A stretch of 64,000 nucleotides of DNA from Asaia platycodi JCM 25414. Its GTDB lineage: Bacteria; Pseudomonadota; Alphaproteobacteria; Acetobacterales; Acetobacteraceae. The translations under genes were made by a program, and so were the position numbers. The notes beneath the pieces were generated by a model. That model was given only the letters and a program-made list of their open reading frames with translations, did no database searches and was not told the DNA's origin. Below, piece by piece: positions 1 through 9,955 of this stretch; the first letter of the stretch is position 1, and each line of letters begins with the position of its first letter. Location: positions 1 to 64,000 of the forward strand of contig NZ_BAKW01000011.1 in assembly GCF_000614545.1 (NCBI RefSeq). The letters are read 5' to 3'.

Positions 1-2004
1 GTCGTGGTGGTGAGACGGAAGATGACCGTCGCGCCAGTCCGCGCCGCGCTCCGGCAGTGCCGCCGCGTCGTGGGGCGCCGGCTGCACCCAAGAAAAGCGG
101 TGACTCTCGCCGTTCGGGCCGGATCGACGTGCGCGCCGCCATCGAAGGCGATGATGACAAGACGCGTTCGCTCGCTTCGGTGCGTCGTCAGCGCGATCGT
201 GAGCGCCGTCAGGCCGAACTCGAGCGTCTACGTGCCGATCAGGTGCGCGTCGTGCGCGACGTGATTCTGCCGGAATCGATCTCGGTGGCCGAACTGGCCA
301 ACCGTATGGCGCTGCGTCAGGCTGAAGTCGTCAAGGCTCTCATGAAGATGGGCGTTATGGCGACCCCAACCCAGCTGATCGACGCCGACACGGCAGAGCT
401 GGTTATCAGCGAATTCGGCCATCGTGTCCGTCGTGTTGCCGAAAGCGACGTCGAGCTGGGCATTGAGGGTGTGGACGACCGCGAAGACGAACTGCAGCCC
501 CGCGCTCCGGTCGTCACGGTCATGGGTCATGTCGATCACGGCAAGACGTCTCTGCTCGATGCGCTGCGCACCACCGATGTGGCCGCGGGCGAAGCGGGTG
601 GCATCACCCAGCATATCGGCGCCTATCAGGTGACGCTTGCCAGCGGTGCGAAGATTACCTTCGTCGATACGCCAGGCCACGAGGCTTTCACCTCCATGCG
701 TGCCCGTGGTGCTTCCGTCACCGACGTGGTCGTGCTGGTCGTGGCAGCTGATGACGGCGTCATGCCGCAGACGATCGAAGCCATCAAGCATGCCAAGGCA
801 GCCGATGCGCCGATCATTGTGGCGATCAACAAGATCGACAAGCCAGGTGCTAACCCCGACCGTGTCCGTCAGGCTCTGCTCAGCCACGAGATCGTGGTGG
901 AAGCGCTCGGCGGCGACGTGCAGGATATCGAAGTGTCGGCGCTGAAGCGCACGGGTCTGGACAAGCTGGAAGAAGCCATTCTGCTTCAGGCAGAAGTGCT
1001 CGACCTCAAGGCCAATCCGAACCGCGTTGCCGAAGGCTCGGTCATCGAAAGCCGTCTCGATCGTGGTCGTGGTCCGGTGGCAACGGTGCTGGTCCAGAAG
1101 GGCACGCTCAATCGTTCGGACATCGTGGTGGCCGGCGCCGAGTGGGGCCGCGTGCGCGCCATGCTCGACGACAAGGGGCGTCAGCTCAAGGATGCCGGTC
1201 CGTCCATGCCGGTCGAACTGCTCGGTATTACGGGCGTTCCGGGTGCTGGTGAGCCGTTCGTGGTTGTCGAAAACGAAAACCGCGCCCGCGAGATCTGCGA
1301 GTTCCGTCAGCGTCGCCAGCGTGACAAGATGGCTGCCGGTCGTGCTGCCGCTCGTGGTACACTGGACCAGATGCTGGCCCGTATTCAGGCGGGTGAGCAG
1401 AAGGAAGTGGCTCTGCTCATCAAGGCTGACGTGCAGGGTTCGGCCGAAGCGATCGAAGCTTCTGTGCTTAAGCTCGAACATGAGGAAGTACGCATTCGCG
1501 TGTTGAACGCCTCTGTCGGTCAGATCACGGAAAGCGACATTCAGCTTGCCAAGCGTCCAACGCCATCATCGTGGCCTTCAACGTGCGTGCTACGACGCAG
1601 GCACGTGAGATGGCACAGCGTGAAGATGTGGATATCCGCTACTACTCGATCATCTACCAGGTGACCGATGACGTGGAGCAGCTGGTCAAGGGTAAGGTTG
1701 CGCCCAAGCATCGCGAGAAGTTCCTGGGCTATGCGAGATCCGTCAGGTCTTCAACATCACGAAGGTCGGCAAGGTCGCCGGTTGCTATGTCACCGAGGGC
1801 GTGGTCAAGCGCGGCTGTGGCGTGCGCCTGCTGCGTGAGAACGTGGTGATCCATGAAGGTGATCTGAGCCAGCTCAAGCGCTTCAAGGACGACGTCAAGG
1901 AAGTGGCCCGCAATTACGAGTGCGGTCTTTCCTTCGCTGGCTATAACGACCTGCGTGAAGGCGACATGGTCGAGTGCTTCGAAATGGAAGTGATCCCTGC
2001 ATGA
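1..2004 (+). CDS. infB: Translation initiation factor IF-2 (5' end outside window; two frame breaks)
   Basis: IF-2 is the GTPase that places initiator tRNA on the 30S subunit and promotes 50S joining. The open frame runs in from the window edge (codons from base 3). The basic, Arg-rich N-terminal region is followed by the G domain: G1 GHVDHGKT near base 526, G3 DTPGHE near 666 and G4 NKID near 828. The C-terminal IF-2 domains follow and end EMEVIPA. Two one-base losses break the frame: near 1553, where AAGCG should be AAGGCG, and near 1735, where GCGAG should be GCGGAG. Restoring each G rejoins a normal IF-2 tail. Because infB is essential, I treat both as sequence errors. The stop overlaps the rbfA start (ATGA), so the two are translationally coupled. 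Confidence 0.96.
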
Positions 2005-2429
2005 GGGGATCGCGTTCCAAGGTGCCGGGGTTTTCAGGCCCCGGTGACGCTGCCGGTGGTCCTTCGCAGCGTCAGTTGAGAATGTCCGAGGAGGTCCGTC
2101 GTGTCCTCTCGGAGATTTTCGCGCGCACCGAGTTCCGCGATCCGGAACTAGTAGACGTCCGCGTGACCGTGACGGAGGTGCGTATCTCGCCCGATTTCCG
2201 GCATGCCACCGCGTTCGTGTGCCGCCTGGGTCGAAGCGATGTCGAGGAAATTCTCCCTGCGCTGAAGCGCATCGCGCCGTTCCTGCGTACGGGTCTATCC
2301 AAGACGCTTCGTTCACGCATGGTGCCGGAAATCCATTTCCAGCCCGACACGGCGCTTGAACATGCGATGGATATGGATGCGCTCATGCGCACACCCGAGG
2401 TCAAGCGCGACCTCGATTCAAAAGACTGA
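2001..2429 (+). CDS. rbfA: 30S ribosome-binding factor A
   Basis: RbfA is a small KH-fold protein that matures the 16S rRNA 5' end and supports cold growth. The start chosen is the ATG that shares an ATGA with the infB stop, giving a 142-residue protein. A short Gly/Ser-rich leader precedes the family core, which begins near [13 protein letters not shown] and contains the strand [17 protein letters not shown]. The position between infB and truB is the classical one. An upstream in-frame ATG at 1974 would overlap infB by 31 bases and is less likely. Confidence 0.93.
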   Translation: MRGSRSKVPGFSGPGDAAGGPSQRQLRMSEEVRRVLSEIFARTEFRDPELVDVRVTVTEVRISPDFRHATAFVCRLGRSDVEEILPALKRIAPFLRTGLSKTLRSRMVPEIHFQPDTALEHAMDMDALMRTPEVKRDLDSKD

Positions 2430-2444
2430 ACGGAGCGACCCATC

Positions 2445-3398
2445 ATGGGACGCAAAAAGGGGCAGGAAATCGACGGCTGGCTGATCGTCGATAAGAGCCT
2501 GCAGATCGGCTCGACCGATGTGGTGAATAAGGCGCGTCGCCTGTTCGATGCAAAAAAAGCCGGGCATGGCGGCACACTCGACCCTTTGGCGACGGGCATT
2601 CTGCCTGTTGCTTTCGGGCAGGCCACCAAGACAATTCCCTATATCATGGATGCGACCAAGCGTTACCGCTTCACGCTTTTCCTCGGTGAATCCCGTACGA
2701 CGGATGATCGCGAAGGAGAGGTGGTCGCCACCAGCCTGCACCGTCCGTCGGACGAGGAATTGCGCGCGGTGCTTCCCGCGCTGACCGGCGACATCATGCA
2801 GGTTCCGCCCGTCTATTCGGCGTTGAAGGTCGATGGAGAGCGTTCCTATGATCTCGCCCGTGCCGGCAAACCGCCGGAACTACCGCCGCGTCCGGCGCGT
2901 GTTGATTCCATTGTTCTCGTCGAACGCCCTGATCGCGATCATGCCATTTTCGAGGTTCAGTCGGGCAAGGGGGTCTATATGCGCAGTCTTGCGCGAGACA
3001 TCGCCTTGGCCTGCGGAACGGTTGGACATATCGCTGTCCTGCGTCGGACCAAATGCGGTCCGTTCGACGAGAAGCATGCGATAACACTGGACAAGCTGGT
3101 CCAAAATGACGACAAGGCCGATGCACTTTCAGCGTTTCTGCGCCCGGTCTCGACCGCGCTGGCCGACATCCCGGCTCTGGCCGTGACCGACGCAGAAGCA
3201 CAGGCCTTGCGCTTCGGACAGAGCCTCGCTCTGACCGACCGCTTCGGTCTGATGCTGACGATGCAGGATGGCGACGTTCTGCAAGCCCACGAGGGGGGGT
3301 GTCTTGTCGGGTTGTGCCGCGTCCAGGAGGGGCGTCTCAAGCCGATACGCATATTCGAGTCGTTTAAATACGGAGACAGAGATGTCGATTACAGCTGA
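2445..3398 (+). CDS. truB: tRNA pseudouridine(55) synthase
   Basis: TruB isomerises U55 of the T-loop in tRNAs. The 317-residue protein has the family motif [10 protein letters not shown] near residue 42, with the catalytic Asp, and a C-terminal PUA-like region. It follows rbfA after a short gap. Its last 17 bases overlap rpsO: the rpsO ATG lies inside the truB 3' end, so the two are likely co-translated. The frame is intact. Confidence 0.96.
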   Translation: MGRKKGQEIDGWLIVDKSLQIGSTDVVNKARRLFDAKKAGHGGTLDPLATGILPVAFGQATKTIPYIMDATKRYRFTLFLGESRTTDDREGEVVATSLHRPSDEELRAVLPALTGDIMQVPPVYSALKVDGERSYDLARAGKPPELPPRPARVDSIVLVERPDRDHAIFEVQSGKGVYMRSLARDIALACGTVGHIAVLRRTKCGPFDEKHAITLDKLVQNDDKADALSAFLRPVSTALADIPALAVTDAEAQALRFGQSLALTDRFGLMLTMQDGDVLQAHEGGCLVGLCRVQEGRLKPIRIFESFKYGDRDVDYS

Positions 3399-3651
3399 AC
3401 GCCGCACGGCGCTTATCGAAGAATTCAAGACCGCCCCGACCGATACCGGTTCGCCGGAAGTCCAGGTTGCTCTGCTCAGCGAGCGCATCGTCAACCTGAC
3501 GGGCCACCTGCAGACGCATAAGAAGGACTTCCACTCCCGTCGTGGCCTTCTGATGCTTGTTGGCCAGCGCCGTGGCCTGCTTGACTATCTCAAGCGCAAG
3601 GACCAGGGCCGCTACCAGACCCTTATCGAGCGTCTCGGCCTGCGCCGCTAA
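3382..3651 (+). CDS. rpsO: 30S ribosomal protein S15
   Basis: S15 binds the 16S rRNA central domain early in 30S assembly. The ATG at 3382 gives 89 residues, the usual family length. It is preceded by GGAGACAGAG, a good ribosome binding site. The conserved C-terminal segment with [14 protein letters not shown] and LLDYLKRKD is present. Longer upstream starts would add sequence absent from the family and run deep into truB. The gene sits in the usual truB-rpsO-pnp order. Confidence 0.97.
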   Translation: MSITAERRTALIEEFKTAPTDTGSPEVQVALLSERIVNLTGHLQTHKKDFHSRRGLLMLVGQRRGLLDYLKRKDQGRYQTLIERLGLRR

Positions 3652-3684
3652 CATGCTCGGGCGGAGCGCCTCGTCTCCGCCACT

Positions 3685-3709
3685 GCCCGCCGCTTTTCTG
3701 GCGGCGGGC
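3685..3709 (+). terminator. Hairpin in the rpsO-pnp intergenic region
   Basis: A perfect 9-bp stem (GCCCGCCGC / GCGGCGGGC) closes a 7-base loop TTTTCTG 33 bases after the rpsO stop. No T-run follows, so it may be an attenuator, a transcript-stabilising hairpin or a processing site rather than a simple intrinsic terminator. In E. coli the equivalent gap carries an rpsO terminator and an RNase III site that controls pnp. A similar role here is inference. Confidence 0.5.
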
Positions 3710-3900
3710 CAACAGGCTGCGTCACTGAACGTTGAAGCTGGAGACAGAACCGGCCTTCGGCGTTTCAGGCCACATGGTGACATGCCGGTCCGATCCCGGT
3801 CGTTCTTGCCATGCCGTCCGAAACGCTGCCAGCCAGTCAGGGCCCGTTCCCTCCCTCTCCCCCGTTTCCGGTGCCAAAGCCGCAATTTCAGGACAGAATG

Positions 3901-6052
3901 ATGTTCAACTACTTCCGCAAGGAAATCGACTGGGCAGGTCGCCCGCTCGTGCTCGAAACCGGCAAGATTGCCCGTCAGGCCGACGGCGCTGTTGTCGTGA
4001 CCTATGGCGACACTGTGGTGCTGTGCACCGCTGTTGGCGCCAAGAACGTCAAGCCGGGTCAAGACTTTTTCCCGCTGACCGTCAATTATCAGGAAAAAGC
4101 CTACGCGGCTGGTCGTATTCCGGGCGGCTTTTTCAAGCGCGAAGGGCGTCCCTCGGAGAGCGAGACCCTTATCTCGCGTCTGATCGATCGTCCGATCCGC
4201 CCGCTCTTCCCGGAGAATTTCCGTAACGAAGTGCAGGTCACCGCGACCGTTCTCAGCCATGACATGGAAAATGATCCGGGTCTGGTTGCGCTCATCGGCT
4301 GCTCGGCTGCTCTGACGCTTTCCGGCATTCCGTTCTACGGCCCTGTCGGTGTGGCGCGTGTCGGCATCATTGACGGTCGCACGGTTATCAACCGACTGTC
4401 GCCGAGATGAAGGAAAGCGCCCTGGATCTGGTCGTCGCCGGTACGACCGAAGGCGTGCTGATGGTCGAATCCGAGGCTTCCGAACTTTCGGAAGAGGTGA
4501 TGCTCGATGCCGTGACCGCCGGTCATGCAGCGTTCCAGCCGGTTATCGATGCGATCATCGATCTTGCCGAGCATGCCGCCAAGCAGCCCTGGAATCTCGA
4601 GGGCCCGACCAAGGAGCAGATCGCTCTGCGCAAGCGCGTCGAGAAGATCGGCACCAAGCTCATGGCCGACGCTATAAGGAAAAAGCCAAGCAGGCTCGCT
4701 ATGAGAAGATCGCGATCGCGAAGGGTCGCATCATCGAGGGGCTTATCGAAGAGGGACTCGACGTCGATATTGCCAAGCCGATGCTCAAGGAGCTTGAGGC
4801 TCAGGTCGTTCGTGGTGCTATTCTGAAGACGGGCCAGCGTATCGACGGCCGCGACACCAAGACAGTTCGTCCGATCGTGTCCGAAGTCGGCATTCTGCCG
4901 CGCGCTCACGGCTCGGCGCTGTTCACCCGTGGTGAAACGCAGGCACTCGTTGTCGCGACACTCGGCACGACGCAGGACGAGCAGATCATAGACGCGCTCG
5001 AAGGCGAGTACCGTTCCAACTTCATGCTGCATTACAACTTCCCGCCCTATTCGGTCGGTGAATGTGGTCGCATGGGTAGCCCGGGCCGTCGTGAAATCGG
5101 TCATGGCAAGCTGGCATGGCGCGCCCTCCACCCGCTTCTGCCGGGCAAGGATCGCTTCCCTTACACCGTGCGTATCGTTTCCGAAATCACCGAGAGCAAC
5201 GGCTCGTCGTCGATGGCTACCGTTTGCGGTTCGTCGCTGGCGCTCATGGATGCCGGTGTGCCTCTGCCGCGCCCCGTCGCCGGTATCGCCATGGGTCTGA
5301 TCAAGGAAGATCGCGGTTACGCCGTGCTTTCCGACATTTTGGGCGATGAAGATCACCTCGGTGACATGGACTTCAAGGTGGCCGGAACGGAAGCGGGCAT
5401 TACCGCGCTCCAGATGGACATCAAGATCACCTCGATCACACCTGAAATCATGAAGGTTGCGCTCGAGCAGGCCCGTGACGGCCGTCTGCACATCCTCGGC
5501 GAGATGGCCAAGGCCATCGACGAGGGCCGTGAAGGGGTGTCGCGCAATGCGCCTAAGATCACCACCCTAACCATCGCCAAGGAAAAGATCCGCGATGTCA
5601 TCGGTTCGGGTGGCAAGGTCATTCGCGAGATCGTTGAATTCTCGGGCGCCAAGGTCGATATCAACGATGAAGGCGTGATCACCATTGCTGCTTCGAATGA
5701 CGAGCAGGCCCAGAAGGCCATCTCGCGCATCGAAGGCATCGTGGCAGAGCCCGAAATCGGCCGTATCTATGATGGCAAGGTCGTCAAGACCGCCGATTTC
5801 GGCGCGTTCGTGAACTTCCTCGGCCCGCGCGACGGTCTTGTGCATATCTCCGAGCTGAGCGATGCCCGCGTGGCCAAGACGACAGATGTCATCAAGCAGG
5901 GCGATACCGTGAAGGTCAAGGTTGTCGGTTTCGACGATCGCGGCAAGGTCAAGCTGTCGATGCGCGTTGTCGACCAGCAGACGGGTGCCGATATTTCGGA
6001 AAACGTCGGTGCAAAGCCGACCCGTCCCGCCAGACAGCGCGACGCTGACTGA
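3901..6052 (+). CDS. pnp: Polyribonucleotide nucleotidyltransferase (PNPase; two frame breaks)
   Basis: PNPase is a 3'-5' phosphorolytic exoribonuclease of the RNA degradosome. The family-typical start is [11 protein letters not shown]; an ATG directly before it (3898) is equally possible. Two RNase PH-like domains are followed by a KH domain ([18 protein letters not shown]) and an S1 domain ([17 protein letters not shown]). Single-base losses near 4392 (AACCG for AACCCG) and 4672 (CGCTAT for CGCCTAT) split the coding sequence into three pieces. Correcting both gives about 717 residues, the normal length. I treat them as sequence errors. It follows rpsO as in most proteobacteria. Confidence 0.96.
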
Positions 6053-6111
6053 CCTGCCGTTTCAGGAGGGGGCGGCAATGCTGTCGCCTCTCTCGGAGTA
6101 CAACATAGATT

Positions 6112-7542
6112 ATGATGTCGATTGATACCGTCCGCATGGCTGGCCGGGAGGTTCTTCCCCTTGTTGAAGGTGGGAAGGGCGTTTCGGTCTCGACTGGTAT
6201 TTCTGCAGGGCATTGGGCCGCCGCCGGTGGCGTAGGCACGGTTTCTGCCGTCAATGCCGACAGTTATGACAAAGATGGCAACCGCATTCCGCAGACCTAT
6301 TCAGGCCGCACGCGGCGCGAACGGCACGAAGAGCTGATTCGCTACGCCATTGAGGGCGGTATCACACAGGTCAGGATCGCCCGCGAGATCGCCGGCAGCA
6401 AGGGCATGATCAACGCCAATCTTCTATGGGAGATGGGCGGCGCCGAGCAGGTGATCGAAGGCATTCTCGAACAGGCCCCCGGTCTTATCGATGGCCTCAC
6501 CTGTGGCGCTGGCATGCCTTATCGCCTTTCCGAAATCGCAGCCCGTCACAACGTTCACTACTATCCGATCGTCTCTTCGGCGCGTGCGTTCAACGCCTTG
6601 TGGAAGCGCGCCTATCACAAGACGGCCGAACTTCTGGGCGCAGTGGTCTACGAAGATCCGTGGCGTGCAGGCGGGCATAACGGGTTGTCGAACACCGAAA
6701 ACCCGCTTCACCCGGAAGACCCGTATCCTCGCGTCGCGGCGCTGCGCAAGGCGATGAACCAGTTCGGGCTCGAGTCCGTGCCGATCATCATGGCCGGTGG
6801 CGTGTGGTGGCTCGAAGAATGGGCACACTGGTTCAATAATCCCGAGATCGGTCCGATTGTGTTCCAGTTTGGCACACGTCCGCTGCTGACACAGGAAAGC
6901 CCTATCCCCGAGGCGTGGAAGCGTCGCCTGCGTCAGCTGCATGAGGGCGATGTCTATCTGAATCGCTTCTCACCGACCGGGTTTTACTCCTCGGCGGTCA
7001 ATAACAGCTTCATGATGACTCTGCGTGGCCGTTCGGAACGTCAGGTAGCCTATAGCAGCGAACCCGTAGGTGAGCACGATACGCCCCATGGCATCGGCGC
7101 GCGCAAGCGCGAGGTCTTCATGACCGCAGCCGATCGTGCCCATGTTCTGGCCTGGGAGGCAGCAGGTTATACCGAGGCCATGCGCACGCCGGACTCGACC
7201 CTGGTGTTCGTAACCCCGGAAGAGAGCCGTATCATCGTGGCCGAGCAGGTCGCCTGCATGGGCTGTCTGTCCGAGTGCCGCTTCTCCAACTGGAGCCAGC
7301 GCGGGCCGAATTACACCAATGGTGCCAAGGCCGACCCGCGTTCCTTCTGCATCCAGAAGAGCCTGCAAGACATCGCGCATGTCGATGACAGTGCCGGTCA
7401 GGCGATGGCCGATCAGGTTGTCGATCATAACCTGATGTTCGGTGGCACCAATGCATGGCGTTTCGGAAGCGATCCGTTCTATGCTGGTGGCTTCACGCCG
7501 ACAGTCAGACAGCTGGTCGAGCAGATCATGACGGGGCGCTGA
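6112..7542 (+). CDS. Nitronate monooxygenase / NAD(P)H-dependent flavin oxidoreductase family protein
   Basis: This 476-residue protein resembles the FMN-dependent nitronate monooxygenase/FabK-like TIM-barrel family. It has a glycine-rich N-terminal segment (TGISAGHWAAAGGVGTVSAV), a central AGGVWW stretch and a phosphate-binding-like FQFGTRPLL. The C-terminal part carries Cys at about residues 382, 385, 389 and 413 (CMGCLSEC then SFCIQ), which could bind a metal or Fe-S centre. That is an inference. The likely reaction is FMN-dependent oxidation of a nitronate or a related flavin reaction; the true substrate is unknown. Two ATGs (6112, 6115) are possible starts. It lies alone between pnp and a strong terminator. 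Confidence 0.78.
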   Translation: MMSIDTVRMAGREVLPLVEGGKGVSVSTGISAGHWAAAGGVGTVSAVNADSYDKDGNRIPQTYSGRTRRERHEELIRYAIEGGITQVRIAREIAGSKGMINANLLWEMGGAEQVIEGILEQAPGLIDGLTCGAGMPYRLSEIAARHNVHYYPIVSSARAFNALWKRAYHKTAELLGAVVYEDPWRAGGHNGLSNTENPLHPEDPYPRVAALRKAMNQFGLESVPIIMAGGVWWLEEWAHWFNNPEIGPIVFQFGTRPLLTQESPIPEAWKRRLRQLHEGDVYLNRFSPTGFYSSAVNNSFMMTLRGRSERQVAYSSEPVGEHDTPHGIGARKREVFMTAADRAHVLAWEAAGYTEAMRTPDSTLVFVTPEESRIIVAEQVACMGCLSECRFSNWSQRGPNYTNGAKADPRSFCIQKSLQDIAHVDDSAGQAMADQVVDHNLMFGGTNAWRFGSDPFYAGGFTPTVRQLVEQIMTGR

Positions 7543-7555
7543 GCGCCCCCTTTTT
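7533..7555 (+). terminator. Intrinsic terminator overlapping the stop codon of the flavin oxidoreductase gene
   Basis: GGGGCGC and GCGCCCC form a 7-bp all-G/C stem whose 3-base loop is the TGA stop codon itself. A T5 run follows. This is a classical rho-independent terminator folded onto the end of the coding sequence. Confidence 0.85.
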
Positions 7556-7573
7556 GCGAAGGAGCGGTGCGGC

Positions 7574-9592
7574 ATGATGAAGGGGCATTCCCGTCTTTCT
7601 GCCTCTCGCCCCTTTGCTTCTCTGATCACTTCTTCCACCAATCATCTGGCGCGTTATGCCGTCACGCTCTCACCCGAGCAGCTCAGCCTGTATGAGGGGG
7701 GGCGCGCCGCGCTCGTTACGGCGCTGGCACTGGCGCCGTCTCTGTTTTTCGATCAGCCGGTTCTGGCCTGGATCGCTTTCGCCTGTTTCTGGGCGTGCCT
7801 GATCGATCCGGGTGGCCCCGACCGTGAACGTTTTCAGGTGCTGGGCGGGTTCACGCTCGCCGGGACAGCGATGGTTTTCACCGTCTCCGCGCTGAGCGTA
7901 TTCGGTCCCCTTGCAACTCTGCCACTCGTCGCCTTGATCGGTCTGGGCTGTGGCTTGTCTCGCGTCTTTTCTCCGGCCGTCATGCAGCTCTGGGTGCTGG
8001 CAGGCTGTGCGGCTGTCGCGGCGACGGGGTTCCCGGCCTCGCCGATAAAGGCTGCCGAGATCGCAGGGCTGTTCTGCGCGGGGGGCGCTCTGGCGACCCT
8101 GTTCTGCCTCGTTTTGTGGCGGCAACAGCCCTATGCGCCTGCCCGGCGCAGCCTTGCCGCAACCTATTATATCCTCGATCTGATGGCGCGTGAGCTGGCA
8201 GCGGGGCGCCTGCGTGAAACGGTGCACCGTCAGGCTGCGCGCAATGCCATCGAACGTGCCCGCGGCCTGGTGATGGTGCTCGATGCCCGTCATGGTAATT
8301 TCCGCCTGCGGCGCCGTATGGAGGTCGCTCTATCGGCAGCCGAACGTGTCTTCACCGCCCTTCTGGCGCTCGAACATCAGGCCGAGGCAGGGCCGCTCTC
8401 GCCTGAGCTGCGCAATCTGCTCGCGCGTCTTGGCATGGCGTGTCACGAATGCATGCGTCAGGCGGCACGGCCTGAGCCGGATTTCAGAATTCTCGGCCAG
8501 CTTGCCCAGACACTCGACCGCAAGGCGCGTATCGGGGGTGTGGTTCACGCGATGCCTATCATCGCCTGCGCGGAAGCTTTCGAGCGCATGATCGCAGCAT
8601 TCTCGCGCCGTCATCAGGAGGCAGAGGCAGAGCAAAGCACCGCGCTCAGGGTGCTGACGCCCGCGATATGGCGTCATGCCTGCCGCCTGTCTCTCGCTCT
8701 GACCCTGACCCAGATCGTCTGTCTCTACGGGGGAGAGGGTTTCTCCTACTGGGCACTGATTGCCGCCCTGCTCGTGATGCAGCCTGCTGGCAACGTTACG
8801 CTGGTGCGCAGCGTCGAGCGTGTGATCGGCAGTATCGGCGGCAGTCTGCTGGCAGCACTCTGCGCGCTGGTTCTGCCAGACAAGCCTGCTCTTCTGGTCG
8901 TAGCCGTTTTCATGTCGCTCGCGGCCATTGCCACGAGGGCGGTGAACTACACCATGCTGGTCTTTTTCCTGACAGGGCTCGTCGTGGTGATTGCAGAGGC
9001 CGTGATGCCGGGGGGCGGCATCATCTGGGCGAGGGTGCTGGATAATCTGATCGGTAGTCTTATTGCCCTGCTGTGCGTGCTGCTGCTCTGGCCGCAGCGC
9101 GGCGATGCCGACCGGGACGGGCTGGTGAAGCGCGCCATTGAGGCGAATTTTCGCTATGCGAGTCTGGTGCTGCGTGGCGATTGCCTGCCGGAGGAGACGG
9201 ACAAGGCACAACGCGAGGCAGGCATGGCCACGATTGCGGCGGAGTTTTCGCGAGGCGGCTTGCCGCTTTTCGGCGGGCTCGCTGTGCAGTTGCGTGACGG
9301 AGATTTCCTGATCCGTCAGGAGACATTGAAGGCGCTGCGTCGATTGAGTGGTGAATTGACGCTCTATCGCTTCGATATGCAAAACGGCCTTCGTGATTCG
9401 AACGAAGCGGAAGCCGGGCGTTTTGAGAGCTGGAACGAGGCACTCGCCAGAGGCGAGGCATTGCCCGAGATCATCTCGCTGCTGCGTGACGAGGCGCTGC
9501 TTCTGCGCCTGGCGCGGCGCGACCCAGACTCAGATAAGGCAGAGTTCGGAGAGGCTGCGGCGCAGGGCAGGGGGCAGATCCTCGATACCTGA
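7574..9592 (+). CDS. FUSC-family inner-membrane efflux protein (AaeB-like)
   Basis: The 672-residue protein has two clusters of hydrophobic helices (roughly residues 45-180 and 360-500), each followed by a long charged cytoplasmic region. This is the architecture of the fusaric acid resistance/aromatic acid exporter (FUSC, AaeB-like) family. Such proteins export aromatic carboxylic acids, often with a membrane-fusion partner; none is encoded next to it. The start is ATG 7574 or 7577, with GGAG upstream. The 3' end overlaps the convergent DUF1489 gene by 63 bases. Confidence 0.8.
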   Translation: MMKGHSRLSASRPFASLITSSTNHLARYAVTLSPEQLSLYEGGRAALVTALALAPSLFFDQPVLAWIAFACFWACLIDPGGPDRERFQVLGGFTLAGTAMVFTVSALSVFGPLATLPLVALIGLGCGLSRVFSPAVMQLWVLAGCAAVAATGFPASPIKAAEIAGLFCAGGALATLFCLVLWRQQPYAPARRSLAATYYILDLMARELAAGRLRETVHRQAARNAIERARGLVMVLDARHGNFRLRRRMEVALSAAERVFTALLALEHQAEAGPLSPELRNLLARLGMACHECMRQAARPEPDFRILGQLAQTLDRKARIGGVVHAMPIIACAEAFERMIAAFSRRHQEAEAEQSTALRVLTPAIWRHACRLSLALTLTQIVCLYGGEGFSYWALIAALLVMQPAGNVTLVRSVERVIGSIGGSLLAALCALVLPDKPALLVVAVFMSLAAIATRAVNYTMLVFFLTGLVVVIAEAVMPGGGIIWARVLDNLIGSLIALLCVLLLWPQRGDADRDGLVKRAIEANFRYASLVLRGDCLPEETDKAQREAGMATIAAEFSRGGLPLFGGLAVQLRDGDFLIRQETLKALRRLSGELTLYRFDMQNGLRDSNEAEAGRFESWNEALARGEALPEIISLLRDEALLLRLARRDPDSDKAEFGEAAAQGRGQILDT

Positions 9593-9952
9593 GACTGCGC
9601 CGCCGCCGCCCAGATCGGGCGGGGCATCCTCAGGCTTCAGATAGCGCCACCCCTGAAACGGACGCATGGCCCGGGGCTGCACAGGCACAATGTCGTCGGT
9701 TACCAGAATATGCGTGCCAAGCTGCCCATCGGGTCGGGTGAACGAACGGAACCCGACGATGGGCTGACGACACAGCACCAGCCCGCCCATGACGCGATAG
9801 AGCGATCCCTGACCGCTGATCTCATCGGCCTGTTTGGGCATGGTACGGGTGCGGATCACGCCATGCCCTTCGACACGCTCGCCGCGCTGCATCCATGCGG
9901 CGAGTTCATCGAGCGTGGTGCAGCCGACCACCAGTTTGATCATATTGAGCAA
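9530..9952 (-). CDS. DUF1489 family protein
   Basis: This 140-residue soluble protein belongs to an alphaproteobacterial family of unknown function, recognised by its N-terminal IKLVVGC motif and the later LGTHILVTDDIVPVQPRAM segment. The TTG at 9952 gives MLNMIKL, which fits the family start (M-LHLIKL type). The internal ATG at 9943 is the alternative. It lies 3 bases after the nucleoside hydrolase stop on the same strand and overlaps the end of the convergent FUSC gene. Confidence 0.8.
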   Translation of the reverse strand: MLNMIKLVVGCTTLDELAAWMQRGERVEGHGVIRTRTMPKQADEISGQGSLYRVMGGLVLCRQPIVGFRSFTRPDGQLGTHILVTDDIVPVQPRAMRPFQGWRYLKPEDAPPDLGGGGAVSGIEDLPPALRRSLSELCLI

Positions 9953-9955
9953 AGG

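Noticed and set aside
228-1481. Long open frame opposite infB (417 codons), and similar ones opposite pnp, rpsA, ggt and aroA
   Set aside because: GC-rich genes with strong codon bias leave long antisense frames open. The sense strands carry clear conserved proteins and the antisense products match nothing.
1551-1740. Programmed frameshifting or pseudogenisation of infB
   Set aside because: The sites lack slippery sequences, and the same G/C-loss pattern is found in many unrelated essential genes, so error is simpler.
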